From positions 118,700 to 152,809 of the forward strand of contig UBXV01000014.1 of assembly GCA_900469625.1 (NCBI GenBank): 34,110 bases of DNA, in the 5' to 3' direction. Below the pieces are notes generated by a model, which saw only the letters and a program-made list of their open reading frames with translations, did not search any database and was not told the DNA's origin. Below, piece by piece: positions 7,902-16,265 of the stretch (position 1 is the first letter of the stretch; every line of letters starts with the position of its first letter). The stretch comes from Hyphomicrobiales bacterium (GTDB lineage: Bacteria; Pseudomonadota; Alphaproteobacteria; Rhizobiales; Rhizobiaceae). A program made the position numbers and the translations under genes.

Positions 7902-9182
7902 TCAGGCCAGTGATGGCGCCGCCTCTATCATGCGCGGCCGACCGAATTCGGCCGCGACCGCAGCCCAGTCGCATTCCTTCAGGCCGGCAGCTGCAAAGGG
8001 ATCGATCAGCGTGCCCGAGACGATCGAGGCAAGCAGCGCCGGCGCCGGCGCAACGCGCGCGATCGTCGCCACCAACCGGTCTCGCACCCAGGCAAGGGCA
8101 GCTGAATCCGACTGATAGAAGGGCGTGAAGGCCAAAGACAGCATCTGGAACAGCCCAATGTGGTAACGCCGCGCCCGGCCATAGGCGGCAAGCGCTGCGT
8201 CAACGTCGTCGTTCAGCGACAACACATGCGCAAGCGTGGCCGCGTCGATCAGCGCCATGTTCGCACCCTGACCGAGTTGCGGACTGGTCGAATGGGCGCT
8301 GTCGCCGACGAAGACGACGCGGCCCGCCACCGGCGGACGCATGGTGCGGTGGCAATAGCGCGCCAGCGACAGCCGGTCCCAATCCTCGATCTGGTCGAGC
8401 AAGGGGCCGCAGTCGGGCCAATGGGCGCGAATGTCCGCCTTCCACGTCTGCAGGCCCGCCCGTTTCACGGCATCGGCATCGCCCACCTTGACGCTCCAGA
8501 AGAAGGCGACGCGCTCGCGGTCTTCGGGCTCTGCCCGGCCCGCCGGCAGGATGCCGATCATCACCTTGGCGCGGTCGTAGCGCTGCGTCAGCGCGGTCGG
8601 ATCATGGGCAAGGCCGTCGCTGTCGAGCGTCGCCCAGAAGGCGCCATAGGCAAGCTCCCGCACTGTGGGTGCCGTTGCGGCCTGCGCGGCAATTGCCGAG
8701 CGGGCGCCGGTGGCGTCGATGACGAGGTCATACGCTCCGGCCACACCGCCCGAGGCATCCTTCAGCACGGCCTTGCGCCCCGAGGTCGTCGCCGCCGTCA
8801 GCGTCACGCCGGTGCGAACGGAAATGCCCGCCGCAAGGACGGCCGCGTGCAACAGGCCGAACAGCGCGGAGCGCTGCACCCCCAGCCCAAAGCGGCCGCC
8901 GGCCAGCGCGTCGTAGCGCACGTCGAGCACCGTGCGGCCGGTTTTGGCGTCGGCGCCATAAAGCCGGTCGATCCGGCGGCCGAGGCCGAGCATCGGCTGC
9001 AGCAGGCCCAGCGCGCTCAGCACCGTCAGGCCGGTCGGCTGCAGCATCAGCCCGGAGCCAACGGGAGACGCTTGCCCGAAGCGCTCGATGAGTTCCACCC
9101 GGTGGCCCTGCCGCGACAAAATCAACGCCGCCGCCAGCCCAGCCGGGCCAGCACCCGCAATGCCGATATCCAATGTCTTCAT
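7902..9182 (-). CDS. FAD-dependent monooxygenase, PHBH/UbiH type
   Basis: The 426-residue protein shows all three landmarks of flavoprotein aromatic hydroxylases. These are the ADP-binding GAGPAGLAAALILSRQG at residues 10-26, a DG-like motif YDLVIDATGARS near 155, and the GD motif VVFVGDSAHSTSPQLGQGAN near 290. These enzymes use NAD(P)H and oxygen to hydroxylate a ring. The pocket residues do not let me name the substrate. It lies upstream of a VOC gene on the same strand. RIME-like DNA follows its 5' side. Confidence 0.9.
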   Translation of the reverse strand: MKTLDIGIAGAGPAGLAAALILSRQGHRVELIERFGQASPVGSGLMLQPTGLTVLSALGLLQPMLGLGRRIDRLYGADAKTGRTVLDVRYDALAGGRFGLGVQRSALFGLLHAAVLAAGISVRTGVTLTAATTSGRKAVLKDASGGVAGAYDLVIDATGARSAIAAQAATAPTVRELAYGAFWATLDSDGLAHDPTALTQRYDRAKVMIGILPAGRAEPEDRERVAFFWSVKVGDADAVKRAGLQTWKADIRAHWPDCGPLLDQIEDWDRLSLARYCHRTMRPPVAGRVVFVGDSAHSTSPQLGQGANMALIDAATLAHVLSLNDDVDAALAAYGRARRYHIGLFQMLSLAFTPFYQSDSAALAWVRDRLVATIARVAPAPALLASIVSGTLIDPFAAAGLKECDWAAVAAEFGRPRMIEAAPSLA

Positions 9183-9322
9183 GCGTTCCCGGCCTGGCGC
9201 GATCGAAGCGCTGCGTCAATTTCCACGGCAAACTATAGGGAAAATCAAGGCGCTACGGCAAGAACGCATGGCCGAGGCATGACGTCGCGCAGGACGTCGG
9301 CGGGCGTGGTCGGACGCGTCCG

Positions 9323-9512
9323 CCCTCATCCGCCTGCCGGCACCTTCTCCCCGTATACGGGGAGAAGGACCATCGCGCGGCACCCGCTCGTTCGGCGACA
9401 GCGCCTCTCGTTTGCCTGCCATCTGACGCAAGATGCCAGGTGAAGATGCAACCGCCGATCTCGTCCCCTCTCCCCGCTTGCGGGGAGAGGGTAAGGGGCA
9501 AACCCGAGGAAA
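9323..9512. repeat. RIME-like paired-palindrome intergenic repeat, copy 1
   Basis: Two long hairpins lie in one gap. At 9343-9368, CCTTCTCCCCGTA is followed directly by its perfect reverse complement (13 + 13). At 9466-9491, CCCTCTCCCCGC and its reverse complement flank TT. The starts of the hairpins are 123 bases apart. Copy 2 at 24.6 kb has the same two hairpins with exactly the same 123-base spacing, plus shared text between them (GCGCGGCACCCGCTCG). This fits the Rhizobium-specific intergenic mosaic elements described in rhizobia; the family name is from memory. The ends are approximate. No gene lies in 9183-9580. Confidence 0.8.
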
Positions 9513-9580
9513 ACGCCACGCTGCGCCCAAGGGTAAGACAATTGAACACGGGCCCCGCGACCGGCCAGATCGACGCGGCC

Positions 9581-9985
9581 TCAAGGGGCGGCGTCATACA
9601 CATCGCGGGCCGAGCGGATGGCGCCGTGGTTGGCCACCGACCAGTCGACGAAATGTTTCAGCAATCCCAGAAGCGAACGCCCGAGATCGGTGAGCGCATA
9701 TTCCACGCTCGGCGGCTGGGTCGGAAACACGGTGCGGCTGATATAGCCGTCGCGCTGCAGGTCGCGCAGCGTCTGGGTCAGCATGCGCTGGGAAATGTCC
9801 GGGATCAGCCGTCGCAGCTCGGAGAACCGCAAGGCACCGTCGGCGAGCGACAGGATCATCAGCGAATTCCACTTGCCGCCGATATTGTCCATGACGTCGC
9901 GCACCGGACAGTTCTCGACATCCATCGGCACGCCGCAAACCATGGCCACGCGCTTGCCCTTCACATCACCGGTCAGCTTGTTCAT
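9581..9985 (-). CDS. HxlR-family regulator, QorR-like
   Basis: The 134-residue protein has the HxlR winged helix: [20 protein letters not shown] with the reactive N-terminal cysteine, [20 protein letters not shown], and [15 protein letters not shown] second cysteine ([10 protein letters not shown]) lies 10 residues before. HxlR proteins sense quinones or aldehydes through such cysteines. It diverges from a gene for a QorB-like quinone reductase, the same arrangement as ytfH (qorR) and ytfG (qorB) in Escherichia coli, so it is probably that gene's repressor. The start at 9985 has AAAGGG about 9 bases upstream. Confidence 0.9.
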   Translation of the reverse strand: MNKLTGDVKGKRVAMVCGVPMDVENCPVRDVMDNIGGKWNSLMILSLADGALRFSELRRLIPDISQRMLTQTLRDLQRDGYISRTVFPTQPPSVEYALTDLGRSLLGLLKHFVDWSVANHGAIRSARDVYDAAP

Positions 9986-10145
9986 CGCACGGTACCCTTT
10001 TTGTAACCACAGCAGGAAAAACTGCCTCCTTTACAGTTCTTACCAGATTACTAGATTAGAGCAACTCTCAAAAAGAGACCACGAACCGGCAGCGCTGCCT
10101 TCCTCCCCAAGCGTCGGCTGGCACCACAGAGAAAAAGGAAAAGAC
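9986..10145. promoter_or_regulatory. Shared control region of the HxlR/QorB pair
   Basis: The 160-base gap between the divergent starts is clearly richer in A and T than its surroundings. It contains an imperfect inverted repeat (GGTACC...GTAACC, 9991-10008) beside the regulator start, and AACTG-N9-CAGTT at about 10020-10038. Either could bind the HxlR protein; neither is perfect enough to be sure. Confidence 0.35.
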
Positions 10146-11033
10146 ATGTCCGATACATTGCTCGTGACCGGCGCCACCGGCCAACTCGGCAAGCTCGTGC
10201 TCGATGCGCTGCTCGCATCCGGCAAGGTCGAGCCCGCCAACATCATCGCCACCAGCCGCGATACGGCCAAGCTCTCCGATTACGTCGGCAAGGGCGTGCA
10301 GGCGCGGGTCGCCGACTTCGACGACCCGGCCTCGCTCGACACGGCCTTTGCCGGCGCCGACCGTATCCTGATCATCTCCACCGACGCGCTCGACCAGCCG
10401 GGCAAGCGCCTCAGCCAGCATCTGGCCGCCGTGGCCGCTGCCAAGAAGGCCGGCGCCAAGCATATTCTCTACACCTCGATGCCGAGCCCGGAGACCTCGG
10501 TCATCCCGTTCGCGCCCGACCATCTCGGCACCGAAAACGCCATCAAGGCGACCGGCATCCCCTACACGATCCTGCGCAACGGCTGGTACATGGAAAACCT
10601 GTTCATGGCGCTGCCGCATGCGCTGGAGACCGGGCAGTGGTACTCGTCCTCGGGCAACGGCCGCCTCGCCCACCTCGCCCGCGCCGATGCGGCAAAGGCC
10701 GCCGCCGCCGCCCTGCTTTCGGCCGGCAGCGAGAGCCGCACCTATACGCTGACCGGCCCCGAGCTGCGCTCGACCGACGAGATCGCCGCACTCGTCGCGA
10801 GCGCGGCCGGCAAGCCGCTCGACGTCGTGCACATTTCCGACGAGGCGTTGGCCGGCGGCCTGAAGGGCGCGGGCCTGCCCGACTTCCTCATCCCGATCGT
10901 CGTCTCCTTCGACGCCAACACCCGCGAAGGCCATATCGACATGGTGACCGGCGACGTCGCGACCCTGACGGGCGCCGCACCGCTGCCGCTGACCGCCTTC
11001 CTCGAAGCGAGCAAGGCAAGGCTTGCCGGCTGA
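10146..11033 (+). CDS. qorB: QorB-like NAD(P)H:quinone oxidoreductase, NmrA-type SDR
   Basis: The 295-residue protein starts MSDTLLVTGATGQLGKLVLD, the NAD(P)-binding TGATGQLG loop of atypical short-chain dehydrogenases. It follows E. coli QorB (YtfG) block by block: ILIISTDALDQ, KHILYTSMPSPETS, ENAIKATGIPYTILRNGWYMEN and SESRTYTLTGPELRS. It lacks the YxxxK pair of classical SDRs, as QorB does. The likely role is reduction of quinones in the cytoplasm using NADPH. AAGGAAAAGAC precedes the ATG. The divergent HxlR gene supports the assignment. A strong hairpin follows at 11051. Confidence 0.88.
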   Translation: MSDTLLVTGATGQLGKLVLDALLASGKVEPANIIATSRDTAKLSDYVGKGVQARVADFDDPASLDTAFAGADRILIISTDALDQPGKRLSQHLAAVAAAKKAGAKHILYTSMPSPETSVIPFAPDHLGTENAIKATGIPYTILRNGWYMENLFMALPHALETGQWYSSSGNGRLAHLARADAAKAAAAALLSAGSESRTYTLTGPELRSTDEIAALVASAAGKPLDVVHISDEALAGGLKGAGLPDFLIPIVVSFDANTREGHIDMVTGDVATLTGAAPLPLTAFLEASKARLAG

Positions 11034-11050
11034 GCGACCGGAATATGAAG

Positions 11051-11074
11051 AGGCCCGGCGTTCGCGCCGGGCCT
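11051..11074 (+). terminator. UUCG-loop hairpin after qorB
   Basis: AGGCCCGGCG, loop TTCG, CGCCGGGCCT: a perfect 10-bp stem with a stable UUCG tetraloop, 17 bases after the qorB stop. There is no clear T run, as is common in these genomes. More GC-rich inverted pairs follow to about 11130. Confidence 0.7.
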
Positions 11075-11208
11075 CCATCGCCCGGCAGGCTTGCGCCGGG
11101 CCAGCCCGGAAGCGCCCGCGAGGCGGGCCTATCACGACATATGTTCTTGTTATGTTCCTTGATTGCGGCTATTGAATCAGCCAATCAACACCGCAGGGAG
11201 CGAAGAGC

Positions 11209-11592
11209 ATGAGCATTTATGTGACGGTGGGCGCTTTGGACGCCGACAAGTCCAATTCCTTCTACGATCAGGCCCTGGCGACCATCGGATGGTCGAAGCA
11301 TATCGAATTTCCCGGTTGGCGCGCCTATTCCGAAGGCGGAACGGGCAAGGGCACGGTCCTGTGGGTCTGCCAACCCTTCAACGGCGCACCGGCCAGCGCC
11401 GGCAACGGGTCCATGGTCGGTTTCATGGTCAAGTCACGCGCGGAGGTGGACGCATTCTACGAAGCGGCGATCGCCCATGGCGGCGCGGATGAAGGCGCCC
11501 CGGGCGCCCGCCCCCACTATGGCCCCGACTGGTATGCCGCCTATATGCGCGACCCCTCAGGAAACAAGATTTCCGTCGTCTACAACGGCTAG
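11209..11592 (+). CDS. VOC-family (glyoxalase-fold) protein
   Basis: The 127-residue protein begins MSIYVTVGALDADKSNSFYD and shows the VOC pattern with GNGSMVGFMVKSRAEVDAFYEAAIAHGG and a C-terminal YMRDPSGNKISVVYN, the metal-side strand. CAGGGAGCG provides a ribosome site about 8 bases before the ATG. It is unlike the VOC protein at 7.3 kb except in fold. It stands alone between qorB and the convergent MFS gene. The substrate is not readable. Confidence 0.87.
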   Translation: MSIYVTVGALDADKSNSFYDQALATIGWSKHIEFPGWRAYSEGGTGKGTVLWVCQPFNGAPASAGNGSMVGFMVKSRAEVDAFYEAAIAHGGADEGAPGARPHYGPDWYAAYMRDPSGNKISVVYNG

Positions 11593-11613
11593 GCATTTCC
11601 GGGGAAAACTATG

Positions 11614-11689
11614 TCGCGATTTTCCATCCGGAAAAGCGTAACAGCGGCTTAGAGCGTTTCTGTGATCAGTCTAAGCCGGAAACGCTCCG
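11614..11689. repeat. Interlocked inverted-repeat element (pseudoknot-like)
   Basis: Two 9-bp inverted repeats are nested across each other. CGGCTTAGA (11645-11653) pairs with TCTAAGCCG (11670-11678), and GAGCGTTTC (11652-11660) pairs with GAAACGCTC (11679-11687). The pairs cross, as in an H-type pseudoknot, and share two bases. Just before them, TTTTCC-ATCC-GGAAAA makes a small hairpin. Short GAGCGTTTC/GAAACGCTC units recur in rhizobial intergenic DNA, from memory. It follows the VOC gene and precedes the convergent MFS gene, so it may also end transcription. Confidence 0.65.
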
Positions 11690-11807
11690 ACGCCGCTTGG
11701 CGCTCACGCGAAACCTCGGGCATGGCGCGTCCGGGGCTCAAGGGGCACGGAGGCTGCGCGACGCCACCGTGCGGCCCTGCCCCACCAGGCCAGGAAGGCG
11801 TGATCGC

Positions 11808-13031
11808 CTATCGCACCGCCTCCACCGGCGTGGCATCGGCGCGCACCGCGATTTCGGCAAGCGCAAGCGCACCGACGCCAGCCAGGAAGAAGCCGGCCGA
11901 CAGGTTTAGCGTCGATCCGTCGTAGAAGGCGCCGACCGCGATCGCAAACAGGGTCGCCACAAGGCTCGATCCGGACGCGATCAAGGACGCGCCGAGCCCT
12001 GCGACCTGCCCGAGTGAGCGCATCGCCATGGCATTCAGGTTTCCGAACAGCACCCCGATCGCGAAGAATGCGGCAAAGCCCAGGAGCATCAGCACGGCAA
12101 GCGGCGGCCGGCCGCCCCAGGCAATCGACGCGGCCAGCATCACGAGCCCGGCCGCTGCAAGGCCGATAAAGCCGGCGCGCGCCATCGCCTGCGCGCCGTG
12201 GCGCTCCACCAGCCGGGCATTCAGGAACGAGGCGAGCCCGATGCCGGTCGCCAGCATCGCGAAATAGAGCGGGAAGGTCTGGCCGATCCCGTAGACGTCG
12301 AGGAACAGGTCCGCCGCCGTGCTGAGATAGAGAAGCTGCACGCCGAAGACGAGCCCTGTCGCCACGATCAGCAGCGTCACCCGCGCGCTTGCAAGGATCC
12401 GCCGCCCGTTTGCAAGCAGGAGCCGCGGGCGAAAGGCGATGCGCCTGTCGGCGGGCAAGGTTTCCTTCTGCCTGAGCACCAGCCACACCCCGAGAAGGCC
12501 TGCAACCAAGAGATAGACCGCAAAGACGCTCCGCCAGCCGCCGAGCGCGATGATGCCCTGCGCCAGGGCCGGCGCCAGCATCGGCACGAGAATGAACAGC
12601 GTGAACATGAACGACATGACCCGGGCCATGGCGTCGCCCTCGAACTGATCGCGGATCATGGCGCGCGTGGCGATCTTCGGACCGGAGACGCCGACGCCCT
12701 GCAGGAACCGGCCGAGGATGACCACCTCCAGCGAGCCCGCCAGCATGGCGATGACGGTGCCGAGCGCATAGACGCCAAGGCCGAGAACCAGCGCCCTCTT
12801 CCGCCCCATCGCGTCGGAGAGCGGCCCCAGCAGCAATTCGCCAAAGGCCATGCCAAGGATGAACAGCGAGATGATGTGCTGGGTGGAAAGCGGCGGTGCC
12901 GCGCCGACATCGGCGCCGATCTGGCGCAGTCCCGGCAACAGCGCGTCGATGCTGATCGAGGTGAGCGAGGTCAGGAGGGCATAGAGAACGATGCGTTCGC
13001 GAAAGCTGGTCGAGGATGTCATCGGCTGCAC
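11808..13031 (-). CDS. MFS drug-efflux transporter, Bcr/CflA type
   Basis: The 407-residue protein is hydrophobic throughout, with about 12 membrane helices. MFS motif A appears as GPLSDAMGRKRAL between helices 2 and 3, and the helix 4-5 region has FLQGVGVSGPKIATRAMIRD, typical of the Bcr/CflA branch. That branch exports bicyclomycin, chloramphenicol, sulphonamides or small metabolites by proton exchange across the inner membrane; the substrate here is unknown. The family usually begins close to ALLTSLTSISIDALLPGL, as here. The ATG at 13022 is an equal start choice. No regulator adjoins it. Confidence 0.9.
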   Translation of the reverse strand: MQPMTSSTSFRERIVLYALLTSLTSISIDALLPGLRQIGADVGAAPPLSTQHIISLFILGMAFGELLLGPLSDAMGRKRALVLGLGVYALGTVIAMLAGSLEVVILGRFLQGVGVSGPKIATRAMIRDQFEGDAMARVMSFMFTLFILVPMLAPALAQGIIALGGWRSVFAVYLLVAGLLGVWLVLRQKETLPADRRIAFRPRLLLANGRRILASARVTLLIVATGLVFGVQLLYLSTAADLFLDVYGIGQTFPLYFAMLATGIGLASFLNARLVERHGAQAMARAGFIGLAAAGLVMLAASIAWGGRPPLAVLMLLGFAAFFAIGVLFGNLNAMAMRSLGQVAGLGASLIASGSSLVATLFAIAVGAFYDGSTLNLSAGFFLAGVGALALAEIAVRADATPVEAVR

Positions 13032-13143
13032 ATGTGGGAGAAGAGAGGCTCGACCTATAGCAGTCTTGTAACAGGATGCGTGCGGCTTTCGCCACCTTCG
13101 GCTGCAAATTTCCGGCCGCTGCCTAACACCATCTCTCCCGCAC

Positions 13144-13767
13144 TCAATCCGTCAGGTGCGAAACATCCGCAAGGCTGACGACCGCCCGGTTGCGGAAGAA
13201 GTCGTCCTGGCGCAGATGGGTGATGCTGCCGGATTTCGCCGGAAAGCTCAGGAACCCGCAGGCTTCGATCGGGACCTTCATCCAGGCGGCCAGCACCAGT
13301 GTCAGCGTGAAGCCATGGGTGACGATAACATGCGTCTCGCACGGCCGCGCGACGATGGCGTCGACCCGGGGGTAGACACGGGCGGCGACATCCCGCCGGG
13401 TTTCCGCGCCATCGATGCCGCAGGGAAAGTCGAGCCGGTTGTCGTCCGGCGCCGGCGTGTAGCGCGCGTCGAGCCACGCCTGGGGTTTGCCGCCGGCCAC
13501 GCCATAGCTGATCTCCCTGAGATCTGCGGTTTCCGTCACGGGCTGGCCGAAACGCCTGGCGATGGCCGCTGCCGTCTGCGCGGCCCGACGAAGATCGGAA
13601 CTGTGGATCTCCACCTCTTTGCCGCCGACGAGGGCCATCAGCCGCTCGGCCGTCGCCGCCGCGTCCTCATGCCCGCGCGCCGTCAACCCGGTGTCGTACC
13701 ATCCGCCCACCTTGTCCTCCTCATGATGGATGGACTGCGTGTGCGTGACGACGAAAATCTCTTTCAT
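13144..13767 (-). CDS. Histidine-phosphatase-family protein with altered RHG motif
   Basis: From the ATG at 13767 the protein has 207 residues (MKEIFVVTHTQSIHHEED). Landmarks of the histidine phosphatase (phosphoglycerate-mutase-like) fold follow: WYDTGLTARGHEDA, IHSSDLRRAAQTAAAI, the acid region LREISYGVAGGK and the second catalytic His in VIVTHGFTLTL. The usual first motif LxRHGE reads VVTHTQS, so the nucleophile His9 is kept but the neighbouring phosphate-binding Arg and the Gly are both Thr. Activity may be altered or specialised. A longer in-frame reading to 14049 overlaps pdxJ and is rejected. It lies downstream of pdxJ on the same strand, 214 bases away. Confidence 0.85.
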   Translation of the reverse strand: MKEIFVVTHTQSIHHEEDKVGGWYDTGLTARGHEDAAATAERLMALVGGKEVEIHSSDLRRAAQTAAAIARRFGQPVTETADLREISYGVAGGKPQAWLDARYTPAPDDNRLDFPCGIDGAETRRDVAARVYPRVDAIVARPCETHVIVTHGFTLTLVLAAWMKVPIEACGFLSFPAKSGSITHLRQDDFFRNRAVVSLADVSHLTD

Positions 13768-13934
13768 GGCGGGCGCCTCGTGAGGGTCGATTCGTGAGGG
13801 TCGGTTCGCGCAGGAATGCGCAAGGAAGCTGGCGCCAACCGCTTTGGCACCAACGCAACACTGCATCAGGCGGGGATCCGGCATGCGGCGACCGACAGCG
13901 CGCCCGCGGCCAAGTGCTGGCCCACCGTTACGAT

Positions 13935-13956
13935 CGGCCGCCGCCATCGGCGGCCG
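13935..13956 (-). terminator. Hairpin downstream of pdxJ
   Basis: CGGCCGCCG and CGGCGGCCG form a perfect 9-bp stem with a 4-base loop, 26 bases after the pdxJ stop on the reverse strand. No T run follows. It probably ends or attenuates the pdxJ transcript before the phosphatase gene. Confidence 0.55.
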
Positions 13957-13981
13957 TGCGTAAGACCCGCTGCGGATCAGC

Positions 13982-14734
13982 TCACACAGTCTGCCCGCAG
14001 GCGCGGCGGAAGCGGCGCACGGTCTCGGCCATACCGTATTCCAGCGCATCCGCCGTCAGGCCGTGGCCGATGGAGACTTCGGCGATATTGGGAACATGCT
14101 TGACCAGCAGCGGCAGGTTGGCGACCGTCAGGTCGTGGCCGGCATTGACCTCGAGCCCGAGGCTGGCGGCGATTGCGGCCGTCCGGCCAAGTGCCGCGGC
14201 AATCTCTTCGGCCTTTTCCGGGTCATCGTAGCAGCCACCATAGGGGCCGGTGTAAAGCTCGATGCGGTCGGCACCGGTTTCCCTGGCGATGCGCAGCGCT
14301 TCCGCGTCCTCGTCGCCATCGGCAAACAGCGACACGCGAAAACCCTTCTTCTTCAGCCGGCCGACGACGCTGCCGAGAAGATTATGGTTCTTGCGGAAGT
14401 CCCAGCCATGATCGGATGTCGCCTGCGCCGGATCGTCGGGCACCAGCGTCACCTGCTCCGGTTCGTGGGTTTCGACGAGACGCAGAAACTCCTCGTTCGG
14501 ATAGCCCTCCATGTTGAACTCGGTCGACGAAAATTCATCGTCGATGAGATCGCGGATCGGCTGCAGGTCGGAAAAGCGCACATGGCGCTGGTCCGGGCGC
14601 GGATGCACCGTCAGCCCGCTCGCGCCGGCTTCAAGGGCAATGCGGCCGAGCGCGGTGACGGACGGCCAGGGAAGATCGCGCCGGTTGCGCAGCATGGCAA
14701 CGGCATTCAGATTCACAGACAATTTTGCGGGCAT
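13982..14734 (-). CDS. pdxJ: Pyridoxine 5'-phosphate synthase PdxJ
   Basis: The 250-residue TIM-barrel protein matches PdxJ throughout: [85 protein letters not shown] and [14 protein letters not shown], ending with [12 protein letters not shown]. PdxJ condenses 1-deoxyxylulose 5-phosphate with 3-amino-2-oxopropyl phosphate to form pyridoxine 5'-phosphate, the last ring-forming step of the DXP-dependent vitamin B6 route. The expected active-site His in [10 protein letters not shown], the Glu in NMEGYP and the His in NAGHDL are present. It has its own start here and is not next to acpS as in enteric bacteria. Confidence 0.97.
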   Translation of the reverse strand: MPAKLSVNLNAVAMLRNRRDLPWPSVTALGRIALEAGASGLTVHPRPDQRHVRFSDLQPIRDLIDDEFSSTEFNMEGYPNEEFLRLVETHEPEQVTLVPDDPAQATSDHGWDFRKNHNLLGSVVGRLKKKGFRVSLFADGDEDAEALRIARETGADRIELYTGPYGGCYDDPEKAEEIAAALGRTAAIAASLGLEVNAGHDLTVANLPLLVKHVPNIAEVSIGHGLTADALEYGMAETVRRFRRACGQTV

Positions 14735-15131
14735 GTCGGAACTTTCCAGAGGCGGGCAATGTCAATGCAATGTTCTACTGCATAATGGCGCAAATCGAAA
14801 ATGGTTTGAACCAAGATTATGCAGCAATTCCAAAGAGTAGATCGAGCGACGAAAGCTCGCTTTCCGCACAGCGTGAAATCGGGCCATCTCTTGACTGAAC
14901 CTTGACATTAGTCACGCCTAACATGCAAAACATTGACTGCGTGCAGGTTGAAGCGGGCACTCCGCTACATTCTGCCACAGGAAATGGTCGCGATTTTTGC
15001 GTTTATTTCAGATAAATCTCAAATTTGGCGGCAACTCTTCATGACATCGGGTTTTTTTGAGCCTAAATTTCCGAATCATATCGAAAAGTGGCAGCCTGCC
15101 CTTCGATCCCTTTCATAAAGTTTCGCGGCGA
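14735..15131. other. AT-rich gap between pdxJ and a divergent gene
   Basis: About 400 bases with no convincing gene. It is richer in A and T than the surroundings and must hold the promoters for pdxJ and for the downstream membrane protein. CGAGC-N7-GCTCG at about 14847-14863 could form a small hairpin. TTGACT and TTGACA occur near 14892 and 14902 but neither has a good -10 at 17 bases. Confidence 0.5.
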
Positions 15132-16265
15132 ATGAACCTGGAGCAACAATCGATGATGACGGTCGAAAGACCCTGCGACGAGACGATACGGCAGAGCCTT
15201 CGCCGGATCATCGAGAGCAAGGCTTTCGCACGCTCCGAACGGCTGCGCGCTTTCCTCGGCTATGTCGTCGAAAAGGAGATGAGCGGCGAAGGCCCGCAGC
15301 TGAAGGGTTATTCGATCGCCATCGACGTCTTCGATCGCCCGCAGGCATTCAACGCCGACAGCGATCCGCTCGTCAGGGTGCATGCGGGCAAGCTGCGCAA
15401 ACTGCTCAAGGCCTATTACGAGACCGACGGCGCCGACGATGAATGGCATGTGATCATTCCCAAGGGCACCTACGTTCCGGAATACAGCCGCCAGCGCATC
15501 GCCACGGCCGCCCCGGCAAAACCCCAGGCGAGCCAGCCGAAATTCACGAGAAAGCGCCTTCCGGGCCAGAATTCGGCCTGGCCGCCGGCTCCGCTGTCCT
15601 CGCCGCTGGCCGTGCTGTCCGTTCTGCCGCTGCTGCTTTTTGCGCCGCTGCCGTCGCCGGAACTGACGCTTGATATCGACGCCCAGGCCAAGCTCTTCAA
15701 CAGCCGCTATTCGGTCGAGCGGGTGCTGCCGTCCGTCAACGTCACGATAGCAGGCGAAGGCAACAGCGACGTCAAGGCTTTCGCCACGGCCCTTCGCACC
15801 GCTGCCCAGCGTCACCGGACGCTGGCGCGCGCCACCGATGGCGATTCCGGCCGGCCGGTCTCGCGCAACGCGGCATTGTCGTTCTCCGTCGAGCTTGCCT
15901 TCCAGGACGAGCCGACAGCCGGCGTGCGGATCACGCTGAAGCATGACGGCGAAGGCGTACCCCTGAGGCAGGATTTCATCACCACGGAACGGCTGAAAAG
16001 CGAACCGGACGTGTTGTTCGAGAGCATGTCGCTGGCCTCCGAGCTGTTTTCTCTCGATGGCGAGATCTACACCCATGCGAGCGAGGAGCAGATCCAGAGC
16101 CCGCTGATGGACTGCATGACGGCAACCGCGCAGTACCGCAAGCTCCTGAGCCGCGACACCTTCGAAAAGGCATGGTCCTGCCAGAAGGCGCTGGCGCCGC
16201 TGCGCGGCGATGAGCCTCTGTTCATCCTCAGCGCCAACAGCCCGCTCAAGGTCATCGGTCACTGA
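15132..16265 (+). CDS. Single-pass membrane protein with adenylate-cyclase-associated N-terminal domain
   Basis: From the ATG at 15132 the protein has 377 residues. Its N-terminal 110 residues (ETIRQSLRRIIESKAFARSE, RLRAFLGYVVEKEMSGEG, PLVRVHAGKLRKLLKAYYE, VIIPKGTYVPEY) resemble a domain found at the front of many rhizobial adenylate-cyclase/TPR proteins, from memory. It looks like a winged-helix DNA-binding unit with the final beta hairpin. One membrane helix (LAVLSVLPLLLFAPL, about residues 159-175) separates it from a C-terminal region of about 200 residues, probably periplasmic. No cyclase or TPR is present. A ToxR-like design is an inference. The ATG at 15153 has GGAG 10 bases before it and may be the true start; a TTG at 15057 is less likely. 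Confidence 0.75.
   Translation: MNLEQQSMMTVERPCDETIRQSLRRIIESKAFARSERLRAFLGYVVEKEMSGEGPQLKGYSIAIDVFDRPQAFNADSDPLVRVHAGKLRKLLKAYYETDGADDEWHVIIPKGTYVPEYSRQRIATAAPAKPQASQPKFTRKRLPGQNSAWPPAPLSSPLAVLSVLPLLLFAPLPSPELTLDIDAQAKLFNSRYSVERVLPSVNVTIAGEGNSDVKAFATALRTAAQRHRTLARATDGDSGRPVSRNAALSFSVELAFQDEPTAGVRITLKHDGEGVPLRQDFITTERLKSEPDVLFESMSLASELFSLDGEIYTHASEEQIQSPLMDCMTATAQYRKLLSRDTFEKAWSCQKALAPLRGDEPLFILSANSPLKVIGH

Noticed and set aside
8160-9443. Rightward 427-codon open frame
   Set aside because: Antisense to the FAD monooxygenase, which has all three flavoprotein motifs; the frame then runs into the RIME-like repeat.
9343-9491. Possible CRISPR-like or terminator pair
   Set aside because: The hairpins are two different palindromes rather than identical repeats with spacers, and a matching composite occurs at 24.6 kb, so a dispersed intergenic repeat fits better.
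12198-13178. Rightward 326-codon open frame
   Set aside because: Antisense to the MFS transporter; product is full of Arg, Gln, His and Asp with no membrane helix or domain.
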